64,000 nucleotides of DNA from Panopea generosa (taxonomy: Eukaryota; Mollusca; Bivalvia; Adapedonta; Hiatellidae). The stretch is from NCBI GenBank assembly GCA_029582155.1, contig CM055896.1, forward strand, positions 10,223,463 through 10,287,462. The letters are read 5' to 3'. The stretch's first letter is position 1; each line of letters begins with the position of its first letter. Shown here piece by piece: positions 11,318-21,967 of the stretch. Position numbers and translations under genes: made by a program. The notes under the pieces are model-generated. The model was not told where the DNA came from and did not search any database. It saw nothing but the letters and a program-made list of their open reading frames with translations.

Positions 11318-11568
11318 TTAACCCTTTACTCCATAGATACGCGTTTTCCCCACCAATCACAGAAGACCTTGGAAAACAGTGCAGGACCTTTGTAACGAGC
11401 AATCTGAACACTTCCTACACTGTTTTCCACTCTGTCAGTTAATATAAACATAATTCACCAAATAATTCAAAAGCTTCTATATAACGTGTCCAAAGGTGTC
11501 TATATTAGGTGTCCAAAGGTGTCTATATCAGAGGTGTCAAAAGGCATCTATATGAAGTAAAGGGCTAA
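11318..11568 (+). mobile_element. MITE-P
   Basis: It starts TTAACCCTTTACTCCATAGA and ends TATGAAGTAAAGGGCTAA, with one change in the right TTAA. The core palindrome around AACAGTGCAGGA/TCCTACACTGTT is partly deleted on the left. Confidence 0.8.
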
Positions 11569-12464
11569 TAAGGGTTAAAAGCCCTGAATAATCTTAAGTG
11601 TTTGAGCTGGCCTGATTGGATAGCTACAGGGTTCTCCACAGCAAGTGGAACAGATATATTCAGGTTCAGTATATATACTTTGGTGCCTTTAAGTACGTCC
11701 TATCAACTCTCTCCCCATGTAACTTATGTGTAATAAATTGGGCTTAACTCTATTAATAAATATGAACAAATACAAACTTTATTTAGTCCAGCAATATTTA
11801 CGCATATTAAGTTGGACAGTCAACTATTGATTTCATTTGTCGCCTGCAAAAATAATCGCTGATATATTAAACAGACTCCTTTATGGTAGCTGTGAATGTG
11901 GCATCAAGGTCTGTCACAAATATATTTGATTTAACATTCAGATAACATGCTATATTATCCAGTGCTTGTCTGACCATTTGAACTTTATGGTCTGATCTAT
12001 TAATAGTTGTTTTGATAGACAGTTATAAAGGTCCTTCACCTGTTGATACTGTGGAGTTGAGAAATATTGTAATCTATTTGACCACAGGTTGGTCAGTTAA
12101 ACAATTTGATCCGGATGGAAAACTGTTAGGCTGATTTCTTATGTCTTTTATAATGGTAAGTTGATGGAAATAGGATTTTTTTTTAAAGCTTAAGCAAACT
12201 GGAAAATGAAGCAGAACACTGTTAAGATCTTGTTCTAACCAATAATTATCAGATATAACAATTATACTTCATATCCATTTTTTTATCCCCTAATGTAAGA
12301 AAAAATAAATGAATTGGGAAGCTATCGAATGTCGGCCTCTGTTTAATAAGGTAAAAAAGCCATGTGTTGTTGGTTTGTTGGTTCCGACCGACCCTCAAAA
12401 ATGATGATTGTCTATTTCAAACTTTGATTTGACTAAATTTAGGATTTTGACAGTCCTGCTAATG

Positions 12465-13343
12465 GGGGGACTACGATAATGGTGCACCAGATTCTGACAT
12501 TGACATCAGTTGACATTTTAGGGACGATCACTGTTCTATTGGAGAGACTCCGGCAATTGTGCTCCAGATTCTGACATTGACATTTTAGGGAAGATCCCTG
12601 TACTATTGGAGGGACTCCGGTAATTGTGTACCAGATTCTGACATTGACAATTTAGGGACGATCACTGTACTATTGGAGGGACTCCGGTAATTGTGCACCA
12701 GATTCTGTCATTGACATTTTAGGGATGATCCCTGTACTATTAGAGGGACTCCGGTAATTGTGAACCAGATTCTGTCATTGACATTTTAGGAATGATCCCT
12801 GTACTATTGGTGGGACTCCGGTAATTGTGCACCAGATTCTGACATTGACATTTTAGGGACGATCCCTGTACTATTGGAGGGACTCTGGTAATTGTGCACC
12901 AGATTCTGATTGACATTTTAGGGACGATCACTGTACTATTGGAGGGACTCCGGTAATTGTGCACCAGATTCTGACATTGACATTTTAGGGACGATCACTG
13001 TACTATTAGAGGGACTCCGGTAATTGTGCACCAGATTCTGACATTGACATTTTAGGGACGATCACTGTACAATTGGAGGGACTCCGGTAATTGTGCACCA
13101 GATTCTGACATTGACATTTTAGGGAAGATCCCTGTACTATTGGAGGGACTCCGGTAATTGTGCACCAGATTCTGACATTGACATTTTAGGGACGATCACT
13201 GTACTATTGGAGGGACTCCGGTAATTGTGCACCAGATTCTGACATTGACATTTTAGGGATGATCCCTGTACTATTGGAGGGACTCTGGTAATTGTGCACC
13301 AGATTCTGAAATTGACATTTTAGGGACAATCCCTGTGCTGTTG
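12465..13343. repeat. 67-bp minisatellite, 13 copies
   Basis: The unit runs GTAATTGTGCACCAGATTCT, GACATTGACATTTTAGGGAC, GATCACTGTACTATTGGAGG, GACTCCG. I counted 13 occurrences of CCAGATTCTG. Copies fall into GATCACTG and GATCCCTG variants in a mixed order. Confidence 0.93.
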
Positions 13344-13631
13344 AGGATGTCAGACAAGCACAATGCAGTAAAAGAATTGCTGTATGCTCTGATTGGCAAT
13401 ATATGCCAGGCAAAGAAAACCATCTATTTCAATAATACTTTATTGAATTAGTCTGCAATGTTGCTGTTGTCTGTCTGCTGCAGTTAAAACAGCTTGACCT
13501 GTCTTGCTGCATCTCATGTTAATGTATTCTGTAGTTCTGATCCAATGGAGGACTTGTCTGAGATTTAATGGTTATTTGTTCCTCATATTCAAAAACATTT
13601 AATCTTATAGCATAGTTTATTCTTTGTTTTG

Positions 13632-13850
13632 GAGTCCTCTGAGTGGTCTTGGGTGCTGTCTCAAGAACGTTTATCTCTCACCGCTAAGGTTGTAGGTTCG
13701 AATCCTGCTCGCTTCAAAAAACTTATGTGAGAAAGTTTGCCAGTTACTCGAGGAAGGAAGGTGGTTCTACTCGGATTCATTCTGAGGTCTTCCTCCATTA
13801 GTAACCTGAAATGTGTTGAAAAATGGTGTTAAGCCCCATTAAAAAATTGA
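13632..13850 (+). mobile_element. SINE-B
   Basis: The head is worn (GAGTCCTCTGAGTGGTCTTG) but the B-box-like GGTTCGAATCC is intact. TGTGAGAAAGTTTGCCAGTTAC, TTCATTCTGAGGTCTTCCTCC and CCTGAAATGTGTTGAAAA follow. Confidence 0.78.
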
Positions 13851-14109
13851 ACCTTTTTGTTTTACATTGATTGAAAATCTGTTGTTTTTTCTCCAATTCA
13901 TGCTAATAAATGTCTTAACTCAAGGACAAAACACATTGTATAGGCCAGGGATCGAACCTTCAACTCTTAGATCTTGGGTCGGAAGCATAAAGGTTTTAAT
14001 GGATGAGCTGTTAAGTATTAAAGACTTAATTAGAGATACATTTTTACTTGAAATATTGACACAACAGATTGATCATAAAGTGCTAAGAGCAATTCATAAT
14101 TATTTTTTT

Positions 14110-14280
14110 TGTCCACACCATTTCTCTTCAACCTCTGGTTGGCATTTTATGAAACTTGCTAGGTTGCCTCTCTACCAAGTGGAGATATGCATATTGTCTT
14201 TGTGTTTTGGTTCAACATTTTTTTTTTATTCTGTCTATTACCAAATCCTTGTTTTTGCATCTCCTTTAGGACATCTTTTA
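14110..14280 (+). mobile_element. Rep-M dispersed repeat
   Basis: The order CTTCAACCTCT, TTTATGAAACTTGCTAGG, ACCAAGTGGAGATATGCATA, TTGTCTTTGTGTTTTGGTTC, CCAAATCCTTGTTTTTG is shared with 24820-25500. It holds a GCATATTGTC phrase like that of the adjoining 34-bp array. Confidence 0.6.
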
Positions 14281-14610
14281 TAGGACAATATTGTTCAAGC
14301 ATATTGTCCTTTATATAACAAAGATTGTACAGGCATATTGTCCTTAATGTAACCAATATTGTACAGGCATATTGTCCTTTATGTAACCAATATTGTACAG
14401 GCATATTGTCCTTTATGTAACCAATATTGTACAGGCATATTGTCCTTTATATAACAAAGATTGTACAGGCATATTGTCCTTTATGTAACCAATATTATGC
14501 AAGCATATTGTCCTTTCTATAACAAAGATTGTGCAGGCATATTGTCCTTAATAGGACAAATATTGTGTAGGCATATATATATTGTCCTTTATAGGATATT
14601 GTGCAGGCAT
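14281..14610. repeat. 34-bp tandem array, about 9 copies
   Basis: The unit is near CAGGCATATTGTCCTTTATG then TAACCAATATTGTA. It may have grown from the GCATATTGTC segment of the neighbouring Rep-M. Confidence 0.88.
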
Positions 14611-15267
14611 AGATAGAGATGTCTGAAGCCACAAGGCACAACTTAAAATTTTTGATTTTCGAAATATTGCATTTGTTTTATCTGTTTGCCTTTTTTCTTC
14701 TTCTGAGACAAGTACTTCAAATATCCAAGTGCCAGAAATTTCTACATGCATTTTAAAAAAAGCATGGTTAAGTGCTGAAAATCGGTAGCCTGATATTTCC
14801 AGGAAGTATAATGTGACCAGAATTCTACTCTGTTATTCATCTGATAAAAATCTGCTTCATTAAAGCTCAGTTTATTATTTTAAAGACATCACACCATACT
14901 TCATAAATTGGTTGTCATAGCAACACTATAGATTGAATATTAGTTTGTAATTATACCCGGTTAAGCCTGTCATTACATATTTGTGATGTAGAAGCTGTCC
15001 ATTATAATTAACCCAGACTTGTTTCCTGACAAATTCTGGTTACAATGAAACAGATTCATGCAGAACTCACTCGTAAATTTATGCAGTATTTATAAAAAAT
15101 TTTGTTGGAAAAGAATTCGCCACATTGCAATTATAAATGGAAAGAAATTACCATATTACATAATAATTGAAAAATAATTTCCCTTATTATAAAATAAATG
15201 AAACAGAATTCACCATATTATAATATTTATGAAACAATCAAATTGTTTATGAATAGATGTTTGTTTG

Positions 15268-15560
15268 GTGTATTGTGTTTAGCGCTGCTTTCAGTTATAT
15301 CGCGACAGTGTCTACTTGAAACAGAATTCTAAGTGCTGCCACACTGGAGTATCATGCTGCAGACACATAGTACGATACCCCACCCAGTCACATTATACTG
15401 ACACCGGACCTAGACCTAGAACAATCCTTCAAATGCTGATTGCCAAGCGAGGAATCTTCTAATACCATTTTTTAAGTATTTGGTTCGACCTTGCCGGGGA
15501 TTGAACCCACAACCTTCTGCATAAGAGGGGGACGGACGCTCTATCCTTTGACTGTGGTAG
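15268..15560 (-). mobile_element. SINE-C
   Basis: This is a near full-length complement: TTAGCGCTGCTTTCAGTTAT, CACACTGGAGTATCATGCTG, GACACCGGACC, then CGGGGATTGAACCCACAACC and a worn head. Confidence 0.8.
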
Positions 15561-15609
15561 TTTATGAAAAGATAACTTTTTTATAATTATTATATAAATT
15601 GTGAATTGC

Positions 15610-15816
15610 GCCATTATAAATAAATTTTTAGATTATCATCCAAATTTTTCTTAAAAAACGGATGGGGGTGGGGATTTTATATTTTATTTATCTTTTTTCA
15701 AAATTTGTTTTTGTTTTATTTTGTGTTTTTTTTTAAAGAAAATAAAAAGGGTTGGGGCGGCATGGAAATTAGGGGGCAGGCGAAGATGATAATCTATTAA
15801 TTAATTAATTTTGGCC
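15610..15816 (+). mobile_element. MITE-G (G-rich interior)
   Basis: The left end GCCATTATAAATAAATTTTTAGATTATCATCC (bases 15610 on) is the approximate complement of the right end ATGATAATCTATTAATTAATTAATTTTGGCC. The interior carries GGATGGGGGTGGGG and GGTTGGGGCGGCATGGAAAT. Related copies lie at 42657 and 54417. Confidence 0.7.
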
Positions 15817-16276
15817 TTAGCATATAGTGCAGCTAGAACAGTTCAAACTTGTCTAAGAGTCACCCATGCAGAGGACATAGGAAAGAAATGAGATTAAGTA
15901 AAAGGGAAGTGAGCGAGGGTTTGTGTGGTGTTATGCATAATTTTTATTGAATTGTTCAGATTCACTTTCAACAAGTGTGATTTATGATGGCTGTTAATTA
16001 TATTAGTTACCAAACTCTTTTTGCCAAATTTTTATTTTGCATAGTCATTTAGGTAAACAGTAATGGACCGAGATTTTGAAAAATTATTTTTAACTCTTTG
16101 AAAGGCAATAAATAAATTTGAGTAGTAAGTAGGTAGGAGCATGGCAAACAACTATTTTTTAAGGACGGCCTAAATCAGTTTTATCAGATTGCAGATAAAG
16201 ATAGAATCACTCTGCAGATAGGTTTGGGTTTCATTTACAGTTTATCATTTTTTTGTCATGTTTATTATTATGCTTA

Positions 16277-16405
16277 CTTGTGGAGATGGGGTGTGCTGGA
16301 GTACTGGCTAATGGTCCAGGATCCCAGGAAACAGTAGTTAGATAACCTGATCAATGACATAAAAATGAGGCTAAATTTTCAATTAATTAATCAATCAATC
16401 ATTAT
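16277..16405 (+). mobile_element. SINE-A, 3' fragment
   Basis: It begins within the body at CTTGTGGAGATGGGGTGTGC and ends TTCAATTAATTAATCAATCAATC. The tRNA-like head is missing, as after 5' truncation during retroposition. Confidence 0.68.
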
Positions 16406-16410
16406 TATGC

Positions 16411-16585
16411 TTAACTCTTTACTCCATATGCATTTTAACTGGACTCTTCCAAGCTCAAAAGTCACACATAGTCAAGTTCCATGAATAGATACATTTTACC
16501 TATTTATTCTGATAAAGCATAAAAACAGTGCAGAACCTCTATATTAGAGATGTTCAAAGGTCTCCTTATGAAATAAAAGGGTTAA
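16411..16585 (+). mobile_element. MITE-P, divergent short copy
   Basis: The ends match the family (TTAACTCTTTACTCCATATG and TTATGAAATAAAAGGGTTAA). The interior keeps only AAACAGTGCAG and TATTAGAGATGTTCAAAGGT; the rest of the core differs. Confidence 0.62.
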
Positions 16586-16587
16586 AT

Positions 16588-16664
16588 TACCAACCCTTAG
16601 GCGTGTGGTTCCAGGGTGCCAAATTGAGTGATGGCAAGAATAGGACCAGTTTGGCTCAGACATT
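16588..16664 (+). repeat. Short dispersed repeat
   Basis: TACCAACCC, TGTGGTTCCAGGG and GAGTGATGGCAA occur in the same order at 53010-53090. The class is unknown. Confidence 0.5.
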
Positions 16665-16930
16665 TTAACCCTTTACTCCATAGATACGCCTTTTCCCGCA
16701 CCAATCACAGAAGGCCTTTCAAAACAGTGCAGGAAGAGTTCAAATTGCTCATAATGTGCAATCTGAACACTTCCTGCACTGTTTTCCACTCTGCCAGTTA
16801 ATATAAACGTAATTCACCCAATAATTCAAAAGCCTTCTATATTAGAGGTGTCCAAAGGTGTCTATATTAGAGGTGTCCAAAGGTGTCTATATTAGGTGTC
16901 GAAAGGTGTCTATATGTACTAAAGGGTTAA
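16665..16930 (+). mobile_element. MITE-P, full copy
   Basis: It is bounded by TTAACCCTTTACTCCATAG and GTACTAAAGGGTTAA. The core arms AAAACAGTGCAGGAAGAGTT and ACACTTCCTGCACTGTTTT are intact. Near the right end, GGTGTCTATATTAGAGGTGT repeats in tandem. Confidence 0.85.
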
Positions 16931-17037
16931 TTGCATTTAGTAAGCAGGGGGGGGACTTACATGAATCACTAGCATCTATTTTCTGATCTGGTTAAAACTG
17001 GTACCGAGTGTCAATTTTGAGAGATCACCAGATTAAG

Positions 17038-17100
17038 TCTTGGATTGAACCAACAACCTCTGCTTTAAGCGGCCATTACTCTACCCCCTATAGTTCTTAC
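17038..17100 (-). mobile_element. Possible SINE-D head fragment
   Basis: TGGATTGAACCAACAACCTC followed by TGCTTTAAGCGGCCATTACTCTACCCC is read as a tRNA-like head complement. Only this part is present. Confidence 0.35.
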
Positions 17101-17609
17101 CTGCTCATTTATAATTAAGAGTAAAAAAAACATGTTACAGTATAGAGACCAACAGACAGATAATCAATTGAAATTAGTTTAAACAATATTTATTCGTTTT
17201 CAACATATTACATATAAATATATTCAAATATACAGCGATACATAACAATAGAATTGAGAAGAAAGCTATTTCTAGCTTATACAAAGTCTCTCTTCTGAAA
17301 ATTTAATGCTCATAAAGATGTCCATCAGATATATAAAGATAAAACACATCCTATTGAGCATTTGAAATTCAAACAGACATTGCCTGAGTGACATAAACTG
17401 TCTTTGAGAAAATTTGTCTCATTTCATGCTCAGTCTGATTGTTGTGGAATGGCTTCCTATATACATTTGAAGTATTTTGCAGACGGTATTAATTGTACCT
17501 TGCAAGTTTGTCTAGCCGAGTTACCTGATGCATTTGATAGTTATTGCAAAGTGCCCAGCCATTTAAAAAGTTATAATTACGTTTGTGTTTTGATAGACGA
17601 TAATAATAG

Positions 17610-17900
17610 CAATGTAGTACTGCAAAACTGTTTCAATCTTCTCAAGAAAATGTTGATCACAGCAAAACTGTTTCAGTCATTCAAGAAAACTTAGTGACAG
17701 CAAACTTCTATCACAGCTGAAATATTTTAGGCTTGAATAGACTTCAGTCCCATAAACTTGTTTCAGTCTTCCAGAAATCTTAAAACACAGTATAAATTTT
17801 TCAGTCTTCAAGAAAACTCCAATCACAGCAGAACTGCTTCGGTTTTCCAGAAATGTTCAAATACAGCAAAGAAAGCTCTATCCATCTTCAAGAAAACCTA
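17610..17900. repeat. Degenerate tandem repeat
   Basis: CAGCAAAACTGTTTCAGTC..TCAAGAAAA recurs about five times at irregular spacing. Copies diverge strongly, so this is an old array. Confidence 0.6.
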
Positions 17901-18430
17901 AATTTATTGATATTAAAGAAACTAATTGGAACAATGTATCAAACTTAAAAAACTATACTTCACTTCTATCTGTCCCCCTGCCAGAAAATGTGTTTTTACC
18001 CATCCCTTATCCAATATGGCTGCCATAACTAAAAATAAAATAAATAATTTGAATTTCAAATAATGCTTTTGACTAAATAAAAATCATTTGAATACTAAAT
18101 TGGGGTACATCAGCATTCAATTTTCATTAACAACTTTATCAATGTTGCAATTTGCAGGCACATATCACTAAATGAACCATGAACTGTACTTTCCCTCCTA
18201 CGATGAACTAGAGGGCCACATCATACTTGTATAACCTTGTTAACTGCATTTTAGGCCATTTGCACAATTTCTGCAGAATCATCAGTCAATTTTAACTGTA
18301 AAACATTCATTTGTAGTCTGAGAAACGTGTTTTCAACATTAGTTTTATCTAAATGTGTGCGTTAATGATGAATACATCATTTACAATGTGTATCATTAAT
18401 GAATGTTTTGTTTTGTTTTTTCTGTTTCAG

Positions 18431-18454
18431 AAGAATGTGGAAGACATGTTGAAG
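18431..18454 (+). CDS. AFF: AFF exon 3: 24-nt microexon, first half of ELL-binding-like motif
   Basis: The acceptor TTTTTCTGTTTCAG ends at 18430 and the donor is AAG|GTTTGT (18455). The exon encodes exactly eight residues, KNVEDMLK, in phase 0 at both ends. Joined to exon 4 it gives VEDMLKELTH, matching the VEEILKEMTH segment of vertebrate AFF proteins, so it is very unlikely to be chance. The donor has T at +3 and is weaker than the other donors in this gene. A tiny symmetric exon with a weak donor could be skipped without changing the frame. Confidence 0.85.
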
Positions 18455-18630
18455 GTTTGTATAGTTTTCAAGGTTTTCAATGTATTTAATTTTCTTTTCT
18501 TTTTTTGAGAAACATGAATTTAATGACTGTTCAAAAAACAATGATGAGATAAATTTAGAGACATAATATTTCGCTTATATGCAATTTTCTGTTTACGAAA
18601 GTTTTACAATATCTAGATTTTCTGAATAGA

Positions 18631-18794
18631 TACAGTAAAACCTGTGTTAAGCTGCCAGTCAAGAGAAGGAGCCTTTTTAGACAGGTTGTTTGTTAATACA
18701 GGTCAATTTGTTCTGAAAGTGTAGACTTGGGGAAATAGCAGTTGCGGCTGGTTCAAGGCAAGTGGCTGCTTATTGGAGGTGACCTTTGACCGTA
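18631..18794 (-). mobile_element. MITE-T
   Basis: It starts TACAGTAAAACCTGTGTTAAG and ends AGGTGACCTTTGACCGTA, in the opposite orientation to the 56653 copy. TA at both edges with CAGT-type ends suggests a Tc1/mariner-pogo non-autonomous element. Confidence 0.65.
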
Positions 18795-18832
18795 GTAAAA
18801 TGAGCCCCATGTTATTATTAATGGAGTAACTG

Positions 18833-19035
18833 GTCCTCCTTCGTGGCTTAGTGGACTGAGGCCCCATCTCTAGGTCACTTACCTTTGAATATCACCACTA
18901 GAGTTGGGTGTTCGAGCACAGGTCTGTCAAAAATTTTTGTGAGAAAGTTTGCCACTTACTTGTAAAAGCCTTCATCTACTTATATAACTGGGGGCCCCAC
19001 ATATACTTGAATGTGATGGAAATGAATCCCTATTC
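18833..19035 (+). mobile_element. SINE-B
   Basis: The head CCTTCGTGGCTTAGTGGACTGAGGC is followed by GGTGTTCGAGCAC at the B-box place and GTGAGAAAGTTTGCCACTTAC. The 3' part is shortened. Confidence 0.68.
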
Positions 19036-19326
19036 AAAGGTGATTGATTGATTGATCGAATATTTAGCATATTTTCTATGCCATCAAGGACTAACTGATG
19101 ATCATCCTAACCAGTCTTTCTTGGGATCTTGGAAGGTTAACCAGTATTTGAGCCCATCCATCTCCGCAAGTAACTGTTAACTTTCCCACTTGAATTCGGA
19201 GTGAGTGATTAATGATAATGAAATGCAATGTTGTGTGTCAATCATCACAGGGACTAAGCAGGGATTAAAACTCACAACCCCTAGATTGATAGTCGGATGT
19301 GTTACCATCTGAGCTAACTGTGCCTA
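19036..19326 (-). mobile_element. SINE-A
   Basis: The full complement runs from GATTGATTGATTGATCGAATA to CATCTGAGCTAACTGTGCC. Confidence 0.82.
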
Positions 19327-19544
19327 AGTAATAACTGAGCAGGTTAGTGTGTAAATGCCCCCCCCCCCCCCCACACACACACAAAGTCTGAGTTGATTGA
19401 CTAAATGACTAAATGTCGCATTAAGCACTAGCAGTGTGTTTTATTGCATTTTACATACATTTCTTACAAAATTAACTGATTTCTCTGGCCCCAAACAAAA
19501 AAAACCTTCACAAAATGCATTGTCTGGTTGCATTTATTAGGGGT

Positions 19545-19835
19545 GTCAGGCTTGATTAACTCAGTTGTTAGCATGTCTGACTATCAATCCAGAGGTCATT
19601 ACTTCAAATCACCATCCAGCCACAGTCTCTGTGATGATTGAAATACGACATAATGTCTCAGTATCATTCGTCGTCTCTCACTGCTGTTTCAAGTGGGAAA
19701 GTTATCAGTTACTTGCGGAGATTGGGTGTGCTTGAGTACTGGTTTACCTTCCACCAGGATCCCATGAAATAGTAATTAGGTTAGCACTCAATGGCATAAC
19801 AATGACGCTTAATATTCAATCAATTATTTAGGGGG
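19545..19835 (+). mobile_element. SINE-A
   Basis: The head TTGATTAACTCAGTTGTTAGC and TGACTATCAATCCAGAGG are clear, and the tail is TTAATATTCAATCAATT. It faces the copy at 19036 tail to tail only in part, since they are in opposite orientations about 220 bases apart. Confidence 0.82.
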
Positions 19836-20572
19836 TTTATGGTATGTTTGTCAGGACGACACAAGTGTAAGATTTAAGGAAGTTTAGCTAAATTTCGTGA
19901 AAGTATGACCTATATCTGATAGTTTATGGGGGGATTTGGTCATGTTTTAACTAACGTTTGAAGAATTGGGTATTTTAACCTAGGGCAGTGTGCTGATGAT
20001 TAGTTTTAATATCGGTTAATCAGTCTTCCGATGCTGTTTAAATGAGCCTCATTCACCTATCTTACTTAGGAACGTTATGCATTATTAATTGCCTTTTAAT
20101 TGCAGTGGAACATTGTTTGGTTGGACTATTTTTAACATAAGTTTATATGTGACATCTTTATGTAACTGTCCCTGTGTATGAATAGGCAGGTTAATTGTTC
20201 TCGGCTTTTTTGATTACAATGAAACTGCATTCTTCTGCTTGTGTTTCAACTGGAAATTCTTTGACACATGCTTTTTATGTACATATGGCCAGACGGCGTC
20301 TTGCTTTAGGATTGAAACAATTACATTAGTGACGCCTCTGAGCTCCTCATTTCTATCTTGGTCTTTGATCTAGACAAAGAGTGTGTTTCACAAGATTTCA
20401 GAATTTTTTATTTTTTTTTTTTTATTATATTTTCAGCTCTAGCAATTTTTATTCCATACCATTCACTGTATATGAAAATAAATGCGGATTAATTATATTT
20501 TCAACACTTACCAAGTTAAATATAGCATGTTCAGGTTTTCTTGGTGAGATAAGACCGCAGAATGAATCTGAG

Positions 20573-20690
20573 TAGAACCACCTTCCTTCAGCAAGTAACT
20601 GGAAGATTTCTTACATAATTTGGACCCAGCTTGGATCGAACCAAACACCTTAATGGTGAGTGGTTAGTGGTTGTAAGATATCGACATTGC
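20573..20690 (-). mobile_element. SINE-B, fragment
   Basis: AGTAGAACCACCTTCCTTCA, GCAAGTAACTGG and GGATCGAACCAAACACCTTA match the SINE-B complement. Much of the 3' part is absent. Confidence 0.5.
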
Positions 20691-20914
20691 CATGTCCCAC
20701 TCCGTTACGGAGGATCCTGTATATGAATAGGAAAATGAGGTAAACTGAAATGGTGTAATGTACGAGTAAAACATTTTCATTTTGGATGAAGAGCACTTGC
20801 CGCATTCTTGAAACTTGATTGCTATCTGTTATTAGTTAAATTAAATTTTGATAATATGACTTATATTTTATAACATTACTTGTATGTGGTTAATATTTTT
20901 GTGTCTCTCTTCAG

Positions 20915-20986
20915 GAGTTGACCCACCTACCTCAGCCCCTGACAGGCATACAGACACCGTTTAAGGACTCCAAATTTCCATTCATG
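20915..20986 (+). CDS. AFF: AFF exon 4: PLTGIQTP/KFPF motif
   Basis: The acceptor TGTCTCTCTTCAG ends at 20914 and the donor is ATG|GTGAGG (20987). This 72-nt exon, phase 0 at both ends, encodes 24 residues including ELTHLPQPLTGIQTP and SKFPF. It is the most diagnostic AFF sequence in the window, aligning to EMTH..PPPLTAIHTP...SKFPF. In AFF4 this region binds the C-terminal occludin-like domain of ELL2, so the exon should help recruit ELL to the elongation complex. The function is transferred from the family, not shown here. Confidence 0.92.
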
Positions 20987-21149
20987 GTGAGGAATATAAA
21001 TTAAAGTAACTGATTGTGGAAACTGAAATTTAATTAGGGTGTTACTTTATTGGGGTTTTACTTTATTGAATTGTTTTAGATATCATTAGTGCTAGTTTAT
21101 GTTTCAAAATTCAAGGCGTTCCAAATATGTATTTGTATATGTTTTTATA

Positions 21150-21303
21150 TACAGTAAAACCTGTCTTAAACAGTAAATGAGACCCCTTTAGACAGGTGGT
21201 TGCTAAGTAGAGTGATTAAAATTAAAATTATGAAAATAGAAAATAAGGTTGTTTAAGACATGTGGCTGGTTGATAGAGGTGACCACAAACACAGATTTGA
21301 CTG
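21150..21303 (-). mobile_element. MITE-T, decayed
   Basis: TACAGTAAAACCTGTCTTAA at the left and GAGGTGACCACAAACACAGATTTGACTG at the right fit the family. Both edges are worn. Confidence 0.55.
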
Positions 21304-21967
21304 ATTTTGGAAAATGTCGGAGGGGGTGGGGGGGGGGGGTGGTGTCTTCCCCCTAAATGTCTGAATCTGCCAGTGTAGAGTCGCTCATGCTTCGTTCCTG
21401 TGAAATGGCCCTGTCCCCCCTATCTAAAAATAGTTAAAAAAACATTGAAGGAAAATCATGGATTGGAAACCTTTCAATATAAATTAAAGTAAATATTGTG
21501 TTTGCCCTACCACGAAATGTACACAGGGTTTACAACGTTGTGAAATGGCTGTCAGCCAAGGTGATATATTTACTACAATGTTTATCTTTTTATCTTTACG
21601 TGTACATTTTATTATAGTATATGATAGACAAGAGCTGGTAATGAAGGCATTGGGGGTTAACCACCATTTTCAACACATAACAGATTACATATGGCTTTCT
21701 GCATTTGTTTGTGGATATAAAACCTGATGAACAAATACATGAAATCTGTGTAAAGTCAGTCTTTCTGTATTTAAACCACTGTCTTTTCCGCGCTCTACTG
21801 GCAAAGGTTTTCACTTAAAAACCAACTCTTTGCACTAACCTGACAACCGGTACAGGATCAGTGTAGATAATGTTATGGTAACTGCCACTTCCTGAGTTAC
21901 ATTTATTTGACCGACTTCTTCAGTAAACACTATGACCTTGTTATTGTGAAGTGCTGGTATGCAAAAT

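Larger units (their letters stand above)
11033..18430 (+). other. AFF intron 2 (7.4 kb)
   Basis: The intron runs GTAATT...TTTCAG and contains MITE-P copies, 67-bp and 34-bp arrays, SINE-B, SINE-C and MITE-G. Stretches 11570-12460, 14610-15270, 15820-16270, 17100-17610 and 17900-18430 show no recognisable feature apart from AT-rich DNA. Confidence 0.8.
18455..20914 (+). other. AFF intron 3 (2.5 kb)
   Basis: A phase-0 intron between the two halves of the ELL-binding-like motif. It contains MITE-T, SINE-B and two SINE-A copies. 19840-20570 and 20690-20914 show nothing I can name. Confidence 0.8.

Noticed and set aside
12465-13343. CRISPR-like regular repeats
   Set aside because: The units are head-to-tail with no unique spacers, and the DNA is plainly eukaryotic.
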